This document shows positions 22,468 through 33,105 of a stretch of DNA of 64,000 nt, in pieces. The notes under the pieces are model-generated. The model ran no database searches. It was not told the origin of the DNA and saw only the letters and a program-made list of their open reading frames with translations. The stretch is from Cloeon dipterum (lineage: Eukaryota > Arthropoda > Insecta > Ephemeroptera > Baetidae). The position numbers and the translations under genes are program-made. The DNA is taken from positions 362,501 to 426,500 of the forward strand of contig NC_088787.1 in assembly GCF_949628265.1 (NCBI RefSeq). Direction: 5' to 3'. Each line of letters begins with the position of its first letter. Within the stretch, counting starts at the first letter, position 1.

Positions 22468-24882
22468 CTAGTCCTGCAGTTTGAGATAAAGCTCTGATCC
22501 AGGAGGCGATGGATTGACTTGATCGTAAATATGTGGGTCAGAATAGGGCCTGGCAGTTCCAGGCTCGACTTGGCCAGAAGTGGAGGCGTCGTCGGGGGGA
22601 GCGACGTCGTCGTAATTATTATCATCGTCCGACTGCTCGCGTTCGACTACGTTATCAGGAGGAAAAACAGACATTTCCTGGTGGATTTCCATCTTCATCC
22701 GGTTGATAGTTTTCTTCAATCCTTTCATCCGTAAAGCCAGCCACAAGATAATGCAACATAAAATCACGATGAAAACGACCAAGCAGATCAAAGCGATGTT
22801 AAAATGGGATTCGTCGAAGGCTTCTTTCTCGGGATGCGGCTTTCCAGTCGAAATAACTTGAACGGTTGTTTGAGAGTTGTCTTTTAATACTTGGAATGGC
22901 ACAGTGCTCGAAGTTTGTTGCAATTTGGTAGGTGTAACAGTGGTTGGTTCGTATTTTTTTGGAGGGTAACTCAAGGGATTTCTTCCGCACCCTGTAAACA
23001 AAGAGAGTATTTTAAAACATTCGCCGAAAAATTACTGGCAGTACAATAATATTTTAGGGATTAAATGTTACATAGAATTTGTATGAAATTTAGCGTCTAT
23101 TCCCTTGATTTTCTGTGTGTTGGGTTTTATTAGATTATTTTGCGTGCTTTACCTTTGGGAGCAATGAGGTCGTTGTACAAATATGACTTCACGCCGACTG
23201 CCCCGCGAAGGAGCCGAAAATTTGTCGTTTTTCCTTTTTCTTTGGTCAGGATCCAAAGATTATTACACGCGTCAAAGCCGAAACTGAACTTGTAGTTAAA
23301 GTAAGTCAGTCCCTCATCCTACAACAAAGCAAAATAAGAATTATTCAAGGTGTGTTAAGTCATTGCAAATCATTCATTTTTAATTTAGAACCCTTCTCGA
23401 AAAGCAATTAATTTTTATTTTTTTGGGAAAGCATTTTTAGGAAATATAAATATCTACTATTTGTAATAACTTTGAGATAGCCAAATATAGGACTCCAAAC
23501 TTGGAATTCTATCATTTCTTAGAAAATGATTTCAGTAATTTTAAATATGTGGTCAATATTTTAGCAGAAAAAAAAGAAATAAATAAAGTCTATCAGAATA
23601 ACTAATCGCCTGCAACTGCCCATTATAATATTTTATAAAGTTTCGAATGTTTTAATGTGTATTTTAATTTTCCTAATTGGCAACTATTTATGAATATTTA
23701 ATAAAACTATGTTATTAGGTGCTCAATTGCCTAAATTTTTAAATTTTGATCAAGAAAAAATACCTTGTAAAGTTCTTCTTCCTTGAAGGGAGCAGTGGTG
23801 TCCCAAGTGCCGACGTAGTTCAAGTTATCGAGGTCAAAATATAATTTCCCTTTGTTGTCCATCAGCATTCTATAGGAAGCGGCTGTCTTTTTGCCAACCA
23901 GAGTAGGGGTCAAAAGAGAATTTCTTCCCCTCGTCCTTAATTCCGAAAGAGGAACTGAATATAGTTCTGTTTCCCAGGTAGATCCCAGGTAGACCGATTC
24001 TTTTCCCTTTATTGGCGAAAGGGCAATAGAAGTAATGTAGATGTCCTTAATTTTGATTGCCCATGAAACGTTTTCCTTCAGGCTAAATACGATCATGTTT
24101 CCCGATGTGTAGTCAGGAATGTAGGCCAAAGTGTCGTTCGGTCTCTCGTCAAGGACCAGGGAATTTAGTCCCCTCTTTTCATAATTGTATCTGACGGTAT
24201 CATTGGTGAATTGATGCACGAGGATGACTGAATCGTTTTCCGTTAGATCAAAAATCCAGAGCTTTGCTGGACAAATCTCATTTCCTCTATCAACGGCCCA
24301 AAGGCGACCACAAACGTCAACAACCATTCCCCTGATTTGCTGCATAGTCGCGCAGTTTCCTGTTTCCTATAAAAATTAAAGAAAAAATCTAGTTCAATAA
24401 TACATCACGGATGGCCGAAAAATTAATTCTCAAAAGGCAAGAAATTTTTAATTTAATCTCTTAACCGTTGCTATTTTTATCAGTCTTCCACACTTTTAAA
24501 AGATGAAAAAACCAACCTCAAATAATCAATATACAAAATAATATTGGTTTTGGTTGAGTGATTTTCTTACGTGCATTCTCCACGAATGAAATGGATTCAG
24601 TTTCGGAGATTTTGAAGACGCAGTGGTTGGAAGCCAGGTTAGGGTAAACGGAGTTGGGTAATCTGCCGATTTATAAATGCTGATGAACACTCTCTCCCCG
24701 TAAACGACATGGTCATATGGTACAACTTTTGTTTTATTATAGTCTCCCTTTCTCTCAGCTTCTTTTCGAAAATCTTCTGAAGGCCACACAAAGTCGAAAT
24801 TTTCCCACTCGAAAACGGCGGTGAAGTTGATGGAGGCCGCGGACTGGCCGAACAGCAAAGTCAAAAGGAGGATCAAACTCAT
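22468..24882 (-). CDS. Membrane-anchored Yellow/MRJP-family protein (Yellow 2)
   Basis: Exons 24571-24882, 23764-24366, 23153-23318 and 22468-22991 join to 534 aa. A signal peptide (about 1-17) precedes the Yellow/MRJP propeller (about 18-360), with hallmarks FEWENFDFVWPS, HSWRMH, VDVCGRLWAVD, DYTSGNMIVFSL and ACNNLWIL. The last exon adds a Cys-containing linker, a Thr/Gln-rich stalk (about 375-415), one strongly hydrophobic helix (about 426-447, ALICLVVFIVILCCIILWLA), basic residues, and an 87-residue tail. The tail is acidic and holds YDDV (Y487), YDQV (Y516) and YLKL (Y529). Topology is inferred as type I, with the propeller outside and the tail in the cytosol. Yellow proteins are normally secreted, so the anchored form is unusual. 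It forms a tandem pair with Yellow 3. Ligand and partners are unknown. Confidence 0.87.
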
Positions 24883-24885
24883 CGT

Positions 24886-25612
24886 TCAAGAACTGCAGGT
24901 CAAAAAGAGAATTGAAAAATATGGAATCATTGCACGATAAATCGTAAGCACAGTAACAGAATTCGATTAAACTTTTAATAAGTGCAATAAATAAAAATTG
25001 CATTTAAAAATACTTGTTCACACTTCGGTGGTAGACGAGGTCGAAAGGAACCGAACAAGGAAAGGGTTCAGCGTCATCGGACGAAGGGAAAAGGGAGGCT
25101 ACGCCCCCTCGAAGAGGACGGAACGGCCGATCTTCGACAACATTAGACCGGAGGGTTTGTAAGGGCCGTCGAAGACCATTTCGGGATTCGAGGAACCCGG
25201 CGAAGGTCTCCGGGCACAAGGTGTTGCCCCGCAATTGTTCTGAATCGTGATTCGGATTCCGGCGGAGGATTTTGAGGGGCCAGATGGGCCTGCATTAAAG
25301 TTCCCATAGACGGATTTGAGTTAACTCGAGGGCTGCAGTCGCTGTAGAGACCGCGCAGGGACCAGTAGGCCTAGCGTTTCCTCAAGGACCGGAGGGGACG
25401 CAGTTGCCGTGAATTTTTGAAGGGCCGGAGGCACGAGACGACTGACGTCTCGCAGTCCTCCTCTTTGACCGCGCGGAAAGCAAAACTGGCTGGCGGTGGG
25501 AGTCGGAGGTGACCGCGGGCGGAAGGGAGTATAATCGTAATCGATATAAACTAGAAAGGACGAAAACTAACCTTTGGTTGGCTGCGCAGAGATGAAGCCT
25601 TGCCACGTCCAT
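24886..25612 (-). promoter_or_regulatory. 5' UTR exon and upstream ORF of Yellow 2
   Basis: A non-coding first exon ends at 25572 with a GTTAGT donor; the next exon begins at 24892. The ATG at 25612-25610 opens a 15-codon frame (MDVARLHLCAANQSS) that crosses the splice junction and stops at TGA 24888-24886, three bases before the main ATG. Yellow 3 has the same arrangement with a similar peptide. Confidence 0.7.
25018..25540. other. GC-rich insertion in the Yellow 2 5' intron
   Basis: About 520 bp of G/A-rich sequence interrupts an AT-rich intron and is absent from the equivalent Yellow 3 intron. It carries several degenerate copies of a gggccggagg / gaccggaggg motif. I do not recognise it. 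It may be a mobile-element fragment. Confidence 0.5.
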
Positions 25613-25652
25613 AACTTGGATCGAGGAAATGATTGACAAGCCCAAAGCTTTT

Positions 25653-25660
25653 TCTCTATA
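25653..25660 (-). promoter_or_regulatory. Probable TATA-like element of Yellow 2
   Basis: TATAGAGA on the minus strand lies about 45 bp upstream of the upstream ORF. The same alignment column in Yellow 3 reads TTTAAAAG (31955-31962). Confidence 0.45.
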
Positions 25661-28167
25661 AGCAGTTCAGCACAAGGAAGTTTTGGTTAAATGCTGGGAG
25701 AACCAATAATAGCAGCCGGATCTGAGTGGCGTGCGCGATAAAGAGAAATAATCTAAAACACGTGACGCAATTTCTATACACTCTGGAGAAAAAATTATTT
25801 AGTTCGGCAACACAGGAAATTCCAAAACAGAAATGGTTTTCTCTGACTAATTAAAATATACATGCGACTGATTTGAGTGAAATAAATGAACCGTGTATCA
25901 GCGAATCAAATAATCACGATTAATTGTTAGGGAGAGAGCTGAATTCACTTTCATTTGGAACAAAATTATTGATTTAATTCGGTCAGTTGACCTCTTTTGA
26001 GATAGGAGACCCCTAATAGCGAAAAGCTCGCTTACTAATAACTTCCAAATGGACTCAAGAGAGCCTCATTGTTGGAAGCCCAGTCGGGAAAAGGACCAGC
26101 ACGAGATTTACAACCCCCACGCCAAGGTCTTTTATTGAAATGTCCTCTACAATTAGTCCAGACATTCTGGAAAGGTGCAAAACTGAAGTAGCGAGTCGAA
26201 ATTCCCACAAATCCGAAAGGAATCGTCAATGCAATATGCAACAGAGGCAAACACATGTTCGATTCAGCCAGCAATCAACCCCCAAACATTCCTTCGCATA
26301 CGCTTGCTTAGTTATTTTATTAAATTTAGTTCTAAAATTTGCTGAATTTATAACAATTCATATAGAAATCGTGATTAATAAAGAATATCTTATTATACCT
26401 GTTTGCACAATGGAACAATTAGACTTTGTATTTTGAGTAGATACATTTATTTGTCTCGTTGCAAGAATTATTAAATTTACTCTGTTAAATAACGCTAAAT
26501 CACCTTGAAAAAAATGAATTTATTAAAAAATTAGTTTTCTGTCGAAAAAAGCGCACTTCCTTTCAGGCCATATGAATTTTAATCTAATTTCCTGTTGGAC
26601 TCAGATTAGAGTCAAAACCAGATGTAAAGCATGCGTGTGTATGTGTGTGGTTGTGATTTAGAAAATAAATTTTAAAAAATCCTTTTTTTTCATGGTACCA
26701 GAAATTTATAGAAAATATGATATATATAAAAGACCATCAAATTAGGTATTTTCTAGATGTTTTTTTAAAATAGCAACCTGCGCATCGAGCCTATTTCTTT
26801 TGTTGTGCCACTTTTCCATGTTTTCTCTGTGGAATTGTCGATGTCGTGGCCGTCAACGCCTCCGAACTGCTGTTGGTCTCCGCCGAACCGCGCCTCCGGC
26901 TCAAAAACTGCCCTGAAATGTCCGTCGAGGCGAACCTGTATGAATAAAACTCCATTTTGCCGAGCGGAAACTCCCGGTGGCTGGCCTGGGGGTGCGGCGG
27001 CAGGGTGAAGATAGAGACTCTCAGCGGCCGCTCGTGACGGCACAACGAGTTTCTGCGAACGAAAGGAACACCTGCCTCTCCATCTTTTGTACGTAGACGA
27101 GCGGCCAGAACGAATTCAGTTTCGTGTCGATGAGGCAGGCGCGAGGATTTATTTTTGTGCAACCCCCAAAGAGTTCTGCGAGTGTCATATTCATCGCTCC
27201 GAATTTTATCAAATGTCCCGGTTTTTTTCCTTTTCCAATTTAAGTTGGTTCAACATTTTTTACGCCCTAAGCACCAGCTTTTTTAAATAATTTCGTTCCT
27301 TTAGTCGCGCGATACTTTAAAAAGGGGTAAGTGTGTTTCTGAATTTGCAAATAAGAGAGGAATTCGTCGCACTCATGATTATAAATTTTTATGATGGACC
27401 CTGAACGATCAAAAATACATTTTTGGAACGCAACAAGACCATTTTATGTAAGCAACGCAATTGGCTCAACGTGTGTGCTGCGCAGGTTGCCTAAAACCGG
27501 ATTTATGCTCGCATGAATATGAAAATAATTTTTGTTTCTCTCCCGGAAATGCTTCTTGCTGTTTAATTATCACTATTCAAACCGGAGAAGGAATGAAAAT
27601 GTCACACCTCGAAAGTTTTTCTCGGGGAATTAAAAACCATCGGTGCATCAGAGGCCGTCGGCCAAAACTCAAAATGGGCTACACATTAACTCTGTTTCTC
27701 TTTGTGAGCGTCAAGAAAATAGCACGTGCGCACGGAAGGAACGAATTCAGGCTGGCCCAAAAAATTCTCTTGACTGCCACACACCGGTAGTTTAAGGTCA
27801 TCTCTGAGCTTTACAGGCTTATTATTTTTACCAAAACAATGCGAATGCCTTTATTTTGCGGATTAGTGACCTCTTCCTGCAACAACCTTGAGTTTCTTTG
27901 TTTATAAACACAATTTAAAAGAATTGCTCGCGCGTAAACACTTTGCAATGTGTATGGTCGAAATTGCTGAAAACATTTTTAATCTCTAACTAAAATCTAT
28001 TATCGAGTTTGCGTCTGCAATCGCTTTCGGGGTCACAGCAGAGCTTTGCGTGGAATCAGGGCTGGCAGGTGCTCTCCCAGGGTTGGTCGCAGGTGCCGTG
28101 GACGCAGCCACGATCAAACCGTGTGTAACTTTGTGACGTCGACAGTTGGAAAAGATGGGCTGTAGGC

Positions 28168-28235
28168 ATGACTCCGCCGTTTTCGTGCGCCATTTTCTTG
28201 CTCGCTGACCTTTCATTCGTGCGAATCCTGCGGCC
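28168..28235 (+). pseudogene. Remnant of a Yellow-type signal-peptide exon
   Basis: On the plus strand MTPPFSCAIFLLADLSF resembles the Yellow 1 start MAPFLVAIFLLGLSSL. The 40 bp before the ATG resemble those before a second remnant at 32927. The frame then loses similarity and no further exon is found. Confidence 0.45.
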
Positions 28236-28284
28236 CCCGGCACTACAATACGATTCTCGACATGGTCATCATTAGTCATTAGTG

Positions 28285-28600
28285 GAGCTCAGAAATGTGG
28301 TTTTCGGCCAGGTCGACGTGCTTCAGGGCAGTCAGGTGTCAGGTTGTCGAACGCTCCAGCTTCGCTCGTTCTTCAGGCTCAGGTTGATGAGATGTCCGAC
28401 CTGCTGAAACCCTGTCCAGGGTGCTGTCACTGACGCTGAGCACCTCCACCTCTGAACTCGGGTTTAGTATTGAAAAGGGCCGAAGCAGGTGACGTCCTTG
28501 TGGTGCCAGCAATCTTCTTAGTAGACGCAGCCCGGCGGACACTCGGACGTCCGGTCGGAGCTGACCGTCCAGCAGCCTGATCTTATTTTTCCAAGGAACA
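28285..28600 (-). pseudogene. Decayed leucine-rich-repeat gene fragment
   Basis: On the minus strand a cysteine-flanked SECPPGCVY segment, like an LRR N-terminal cap, is followed by in-frame stops. Then GAFDNLT in one frame and LTALKHVDLAENHISELH in another form a typical extracellular LRR, broken by a frameshift and ending in a stop. No intact gene model is possible. Confidence 0.45.
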
Positions 28601-29398
28601 TCTTTTCAGGGCGTCACATTATGATTCGTGAACGAGGAAGCATTTTTTTTTTTAATTTTTAGATAGCTCTATAATAATTATTATTTTAGCTGCTGACATT
28701 GAGAATTAAATTTTGTGGTCGGAAGACAGCACCACACTTCATTTTTTTTAACATGTGTGTTGCTCTATATTTTTTGAGTAAAGTATTCACTTAAAAATTG
28801 CAGTAAAGGAATTTAATTTTTTTTATTAAAAATATTTTGATTCAAACGCGGCGCGATCTTCTTGTGGCTTTGGACTCATTTATAAATTACGTTATTGGTT
28901 TTTTTTATAGAAAATCGGGATATATGATGTTGATTTTGTTCTTTTAACAGCTCGCTTTCATTCAGTTAATCAAAGAGCCAACTGTTCAAGCTGCCAAACT
29001 ATCAGTAATTCCGATATTTGAATGAAAAAACTGCTTAGCTTCACTTGCATTATAAAAAGGATGGGATGTTTTTCTCTGTCTTACTCTTGAAAGTTTCGTA
29101 AAAACTTTATAAAACCTTTTAGAGTGTAAAAGCTGCTAAAAATTTATTCGAGGAAAAATGATATTAAATTTAACATTACGCCACTCACAATCAGTTTTGA
29201 TGATAAAAATTTTAGATAAACTCTAAAAATTAAAAAGCAATTTCAGCTAAAGTTTTTGTTCAATTTTTATTGTTTGGCTCAACACACTATAAACTTTAAA
29301 TTGTTAGTTTTGATGCGCAAAATTATTCTGAATAAATTGATAATAACACTGTATAAATATGTATGCAATTATATAGTGGAATATATATAACAAATAAG

Positions 29399-31618
29399 CT
29401 AGTGATGAGGCTCGTCCTGGAGTCTGAGATAAAGCTCTGAGCCTGGAGGCGATGGAAGGACTTGATCGTAAATATGTGGGTGAGAATAAGGTCTGGCGCT
29501 TCGGAGCTCGACTTGGACTGATGTCGAGGCGTCGGGGGGAGCGACGTCGTCGTAATTATTATCATCGTCCGACTGCTCGCGGTGGACTACGTTATCAGGA
29601 GGAAAAACGGACATTTCCTGGAGTTCATTTCTCGTCCGGGCGGCGGTTTTCTTCAACCTTTTCACCCATAGAGCCAGCCACAAAATAATGCAACATGAAA
29701 TCATGCAGGAAACGGCCAAGCAGACCAAATATGCGATATTGAAGTCGTTTTTTTCGATGGAATCTTCGTATTTTTTTGTAGGGTAATTTGAGGAAACTCT
29801 TCCGCACCCTGTACAAACAGAAAACATTTTTATAAAGATACGTTGAAAATCTAACTGGCAGTTCAATAATTGGCAGGAATTTAAAGGATTAAATTGTCTA
29901 AGAAATGAAGTGTCTTCCCTGGATTTTATCATCTCTAGTGCCCGCTTTGTGATGGTATTTATTGGTGAATTAAGAGAAGTGCATTACCTTTGGGAGCAAT
30001 GAGGTCGTTGTACAAGTACGTCTTCGCTCCGACTGCCCCGCGAAGGAGCCGAAAATTTGTATCTTTATTTTGTTCTCTGGTCAGTATCCAAAGATTATTA
30101 CACGTGTCAAAGGCGAAACTGAACGGAAAGCTATAAGTAGTCAGTCGCTCATCCTACAACAAATAAGGAAAATACGAACTATTTAAAGTGCATAATAATT
30201 GGAAAATAATACATTTTTAATGGAGGAACATTGCTCTATAGCAAACATTTTTTATTCTTTTTGTTTCATTGAAAAAATATTCTACCAGCAAAAATAAAAA
30301 AATTCCCGTCAATCAGTCCAAAAATTCGTCTAAAACTTTATTATGATAGGAAATTTTAAATATTTTCGATATGAATCTTCAATTTCATTTGACCACTATG
30401 TGAATATTTATTAAAAGCTAAGTTGTCTGTAATATTATACTTTTCACCAAGAAAAATACCTTGTAGAATTGTTCTTCCTTGAAGGGAGCAGTGGTGTCCC
30501 AAGTGCCGACGTACTTCAAGCCTCTGAGGTCAAAATATAATTTCCCTTTGTTGTCCATCAGCATTCTTAAGGAGCCGGCTGTCTTTTTGCCAACCAAAAG
30601 AGAATTTCTTGGGGTCAAAAGAGTATTTTTTCCCCTCGTCCTTAATTCCGAAAGGGGAACTGAATATAGTTCAGATTTATCCCGATGTCCCAGGTAGGCC
30701 AATTCTTTTCCCTTTATTGGCGAAAGGGCAACAGAATCAATGCTGATGTCCTTAATTTGGATAGCCCATGAAACATTCTCCTTGAGGCTAAATACGATCA
30801 TGTTTCCCGATAGATAGTCAGGAATGTAGGCCAAAGTGTCGTTCGGTCTCTCGTCAAGGACCACGGATTTCAGATCCCTTTTGCTATAAGTGTGCGACGC
30901 AATTTCATTGGTGAATTCATGGACCAGGATGACCGAATCGTTTTCCGTTAGGTCAAAAATCCAGAGCTTCGCTGGACAAATCTCATTTCCGGTATCAACG
31001 GCCCAAAGGCGACCACAAACGTCAACCACCATGCCCCTGATTCCCTGCATAGCATCGCAGTTTCCTTTTTCCTATAAAAAAATACGGAACTATTTTAAAA
31101 AAATGTATCCCTTCACAGATGTTAAAAAATTACTCTCAAAAGGCATTACGACATTTTTCATTCAATATCATAACCTTTTTTTATTTTTTGACCAGTCTTC
31201 CTCAAAATTAACAGGAAAATACCAAACATGATCCAAAAAAATGATTGTTTTAAATTAAAATTAATGACATTGAATTTGGATTATGTAAATTCACTGATTT
31301 TCTTACGTGCATTCTCCACGAAGGATATGGATTCAGTTTCGGAGACCCTGAAGACGCAGAGAGTGGCAACCAGGTTAGGGTAAACGGAGTTGGGCTGTCT
31401 GCCGCTTTATAAATGCTGATGAACACTCTCTCCCCATAAATTACAAGCTCATCTAGGAAAATTTTGGTAGGGACATAGTCTCCCTTCCTCTCAGCTTCTT
31501 TTCGAAAATCTTCTGAAGGCCACACAAAGTCGATATTTTCCCACTCGAAAACGGCGGTGAAGTTGACGGAGGCCGCGGACAGACCGAACAGAAAAGCCGG
31601 AAGAAGGAACCAACTCAT
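29399..31618 (-). CDS. Membrane-anchored Yellow/MRJP-family protein (Yellow 3)
   Basis: Exons 31307-31618, 30460-31071, 29988-30153 and 29399-29808 join to 499 aa. It is a close tandem paralogue of Yellow 2 with identical intron positions and phases. Signal peptide, MRJP propeller (about 18-363), then a much shorter linker than Yellow 2 (the Thr/Gln-rich stalk is missing), a membrane helix at about 388-412 and an 87-residue tail. The tail is highly conserved with Yellow 2 and keeps all three tyrosine motifs: YDDV (Y449), YDQV (Y477) and YLRL (Y490). It adds EPHH at the end. Exon 2 has a three-codon insertion with a repeated NSLL-type segment relative to Yellow 2. Function is unknown. Conservation of the tail against the changed stalk argues that the tail matters. 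Confidence 0.87.
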
Positions 31619-31621
31619 CGT

Positions 31622-31915
31622 TCAAGAACTGCGAGTGAAAAAATGAATAATATCGAATAAATAAATGCACCACAAAGAGTGATACGGAAACAATAAAGTC
31701 GATAATACTTGCGTGCAATATTATCAAAAATTCTTTTTCACAGCATGTAAGAGCAAATTACTTTTAGTTCTGATTATTTCACGATTACAAAAACCCCAGC
31801 AAACGATTAAATTATTTTGTGGTTTTAAACAGACGAATATACACATATGATGAAAATTAGGGACGAAAACTAACCTTTGGTTGACTGCCATCAGACCGAG
31901 CCTTGCCGCGTCCAT
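31622..31915 (-). promoter_or_regulatory. 5' UTR exon and upstream ORF of Yellow 3
   Basis: The first exon ends at 31875 (GTTAGT donor) and exon 2 begins at 31628. The ATG at 31915-31913 opens a 15-codon frame (MDAARLGLMAVNQSS) across the junction. It ends with TGA at 31624-31622, three bases before the main ATG at 31618. Confidence 0.7.
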
Positions 31916-31954
31916 AACAAAGATGTAATGGATTTTCTATAGCGAAAAGCTTTT

Positions 31955-31962
31955 CTTTTAAA
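31955..31962 (-). promoter_or_regulatory. Probable TATA-like element of Yellow 3
   Basis: TTTAAAAG on the minus strand, at the same position relative to the upstream ORF as the TATAGAGA of Yellow 2. Confidence 0.4.
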
Positions 31963-32926
31963 GCAGTTCGGCACACGGAAGTTTGTGTAAATTTCAGAGA
32001 TAACCAAAAATAGCAGCCGGATCTGACTGGGTGCGCGATTTTTAGAGAAGAAGCAAATAAATATGTGACGCAAAATCTATAGTCGAACCATATATAGAAA
32101 TAAATATTTTGGTTCGGCGACACAGGAAATTTACAAATAAACCGGAAGAAACAGAAATGGAACTCTGACTAATTAGAATATACATGGGACTCATGATTTC
32201 TGTTAAATAAAAATGAACCGTGTATCTTAGCTGTGAATATTATAATCACGATTAATTTGAACAAAATTATTAATTTAATTCGGCCAGTTCCCCTCTTTTG
32301 AGACGGGCGACCCCTGATAGCAAGAAACTCGCGCGTCCCAATATCATCCACCGGACTGAGGGCTATCATTGTGGTTTTGTACCTTTTATTGCAACCAGCG
32401 TGTCGAGCCTTATCATTTAATGTGAGTCTCTCATTCGTCGCTTGTCAGCAGGGCCGCTTCCTCACGAATCCTGAGCTTTATTCTCTTAGCCATAACTACG
32501 GAAAGGGGTTGACTGCGTATTTAGCCAGTCGATAAAGGATAGCAGGAGGGTTGGTGGTTTCAACTCCATACCCTTGGCGGTTTATTGGTGTCCATTGCGA
32601 TGAGAATTACACTGCGGCTACCCAAGGGATGAGCAGGGGGAGAGAGAGCTCGAGGTGGCCCGACCTGACCGGTCCGGTGTGCGTGCGAGCGCTCCCCTCC
32701 GTGAGGGGTGGTTGTATAACCTGAGACTCTCCCTCCACGCTCCCCTTTGGGCGCCCGAATATTTTACATGCACTGCTTCGTTACAAATAATATTGATCGT
32801 AATATCGTCAGGTAAAACCCTGACATCGCTATATCTTCATAATTTTATTCTGCATTTCCTTTTCGCGGCAGCACGTTTAAAATGTTTCCCTCCCTTTTGT
32901 GGACAGTTAGAATTAGATGGAATAAC

Positions 32927-33020
32927 ATGACTGCGTTTTTCATCGCCATTTTCTTGCCCGGCCTTTCATCACTGACAGCCAACGCCGTCAACTTCCTTCA
33001 GGATAGGCAACCTGCAGGTC
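32927..33020 (+). pseudogene. Remnant of a Yellow-type signal-peptide exon
   Basis: The plus-strand MTAFFIAIFLPGLSSLTANA and then NFLQ closely resembles the Yellow 1 start (VAIFLLGLSSLTTGANFNQ). It then diverges and runs to a stop. It has the opposite orientation to the intact cluster and no downstream propeller sequence, so it is a truncated copy. Confidence 0.6.
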
Positions 33021-33105
33021 ACGCTCGCTAAGCAGGTTACATACCTTCCAGACAGCAGGTTTGACGTAAAAATCACACACTGTAGAAAATAATTTCTGCG
33101 ATTAT

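Larger units (their letters stand above)
25661..29398. other. Intergenic region between the Yellow 2 promoter and Yellow 3
   Basis: Positions 25661-26020 are the Yellow 2 upstream region, recognisably similar to 31963-32330. Positions 26035-27215 hold a few protein-like but unassigned minus-strand open frames. A GT-rich run lies near 26633-26656. Positions 28168-28600 contain gene remnants listed separately. 28600-29180 is AT-rich with nothing seen. 29180-29398 is Yellow 3 3' flank. Confidence 0.5.

Noticed and set aside
26035-26274. Minus-strand 79-residue frame with a signal-peptide-like start
   Set aside because: No recognisable family, no splice partners and no counterpart in the paralogous Yellow 3 flank.
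26765-27212. Overlapping minus-strand frames that look protein-like (MTLAELFGGCTK..., FTLPPHPQASHREF...)
   Set aside because: They need frameshifts to join and match no family I know. They may be gene remnants, but I cannot say of what.
27990-28130. Possible EGF-like fragment (GCVHGTC then a stop and CCDPESDC) on the minus strand
   Set aside because: Too short, interrupted by a stop, and overlapping the opposite-strand Yellow remnant; the cysteine spacing does not continue. I could not support a Delta/Serrate-type pseudogene.
32395-32770. Possible SINE with Pol III boxes on the minus strand
   Set aside because: A-box-like and B-box-like strings are both imperfect and badly spaced, and no terminal repeat or tail is visible.
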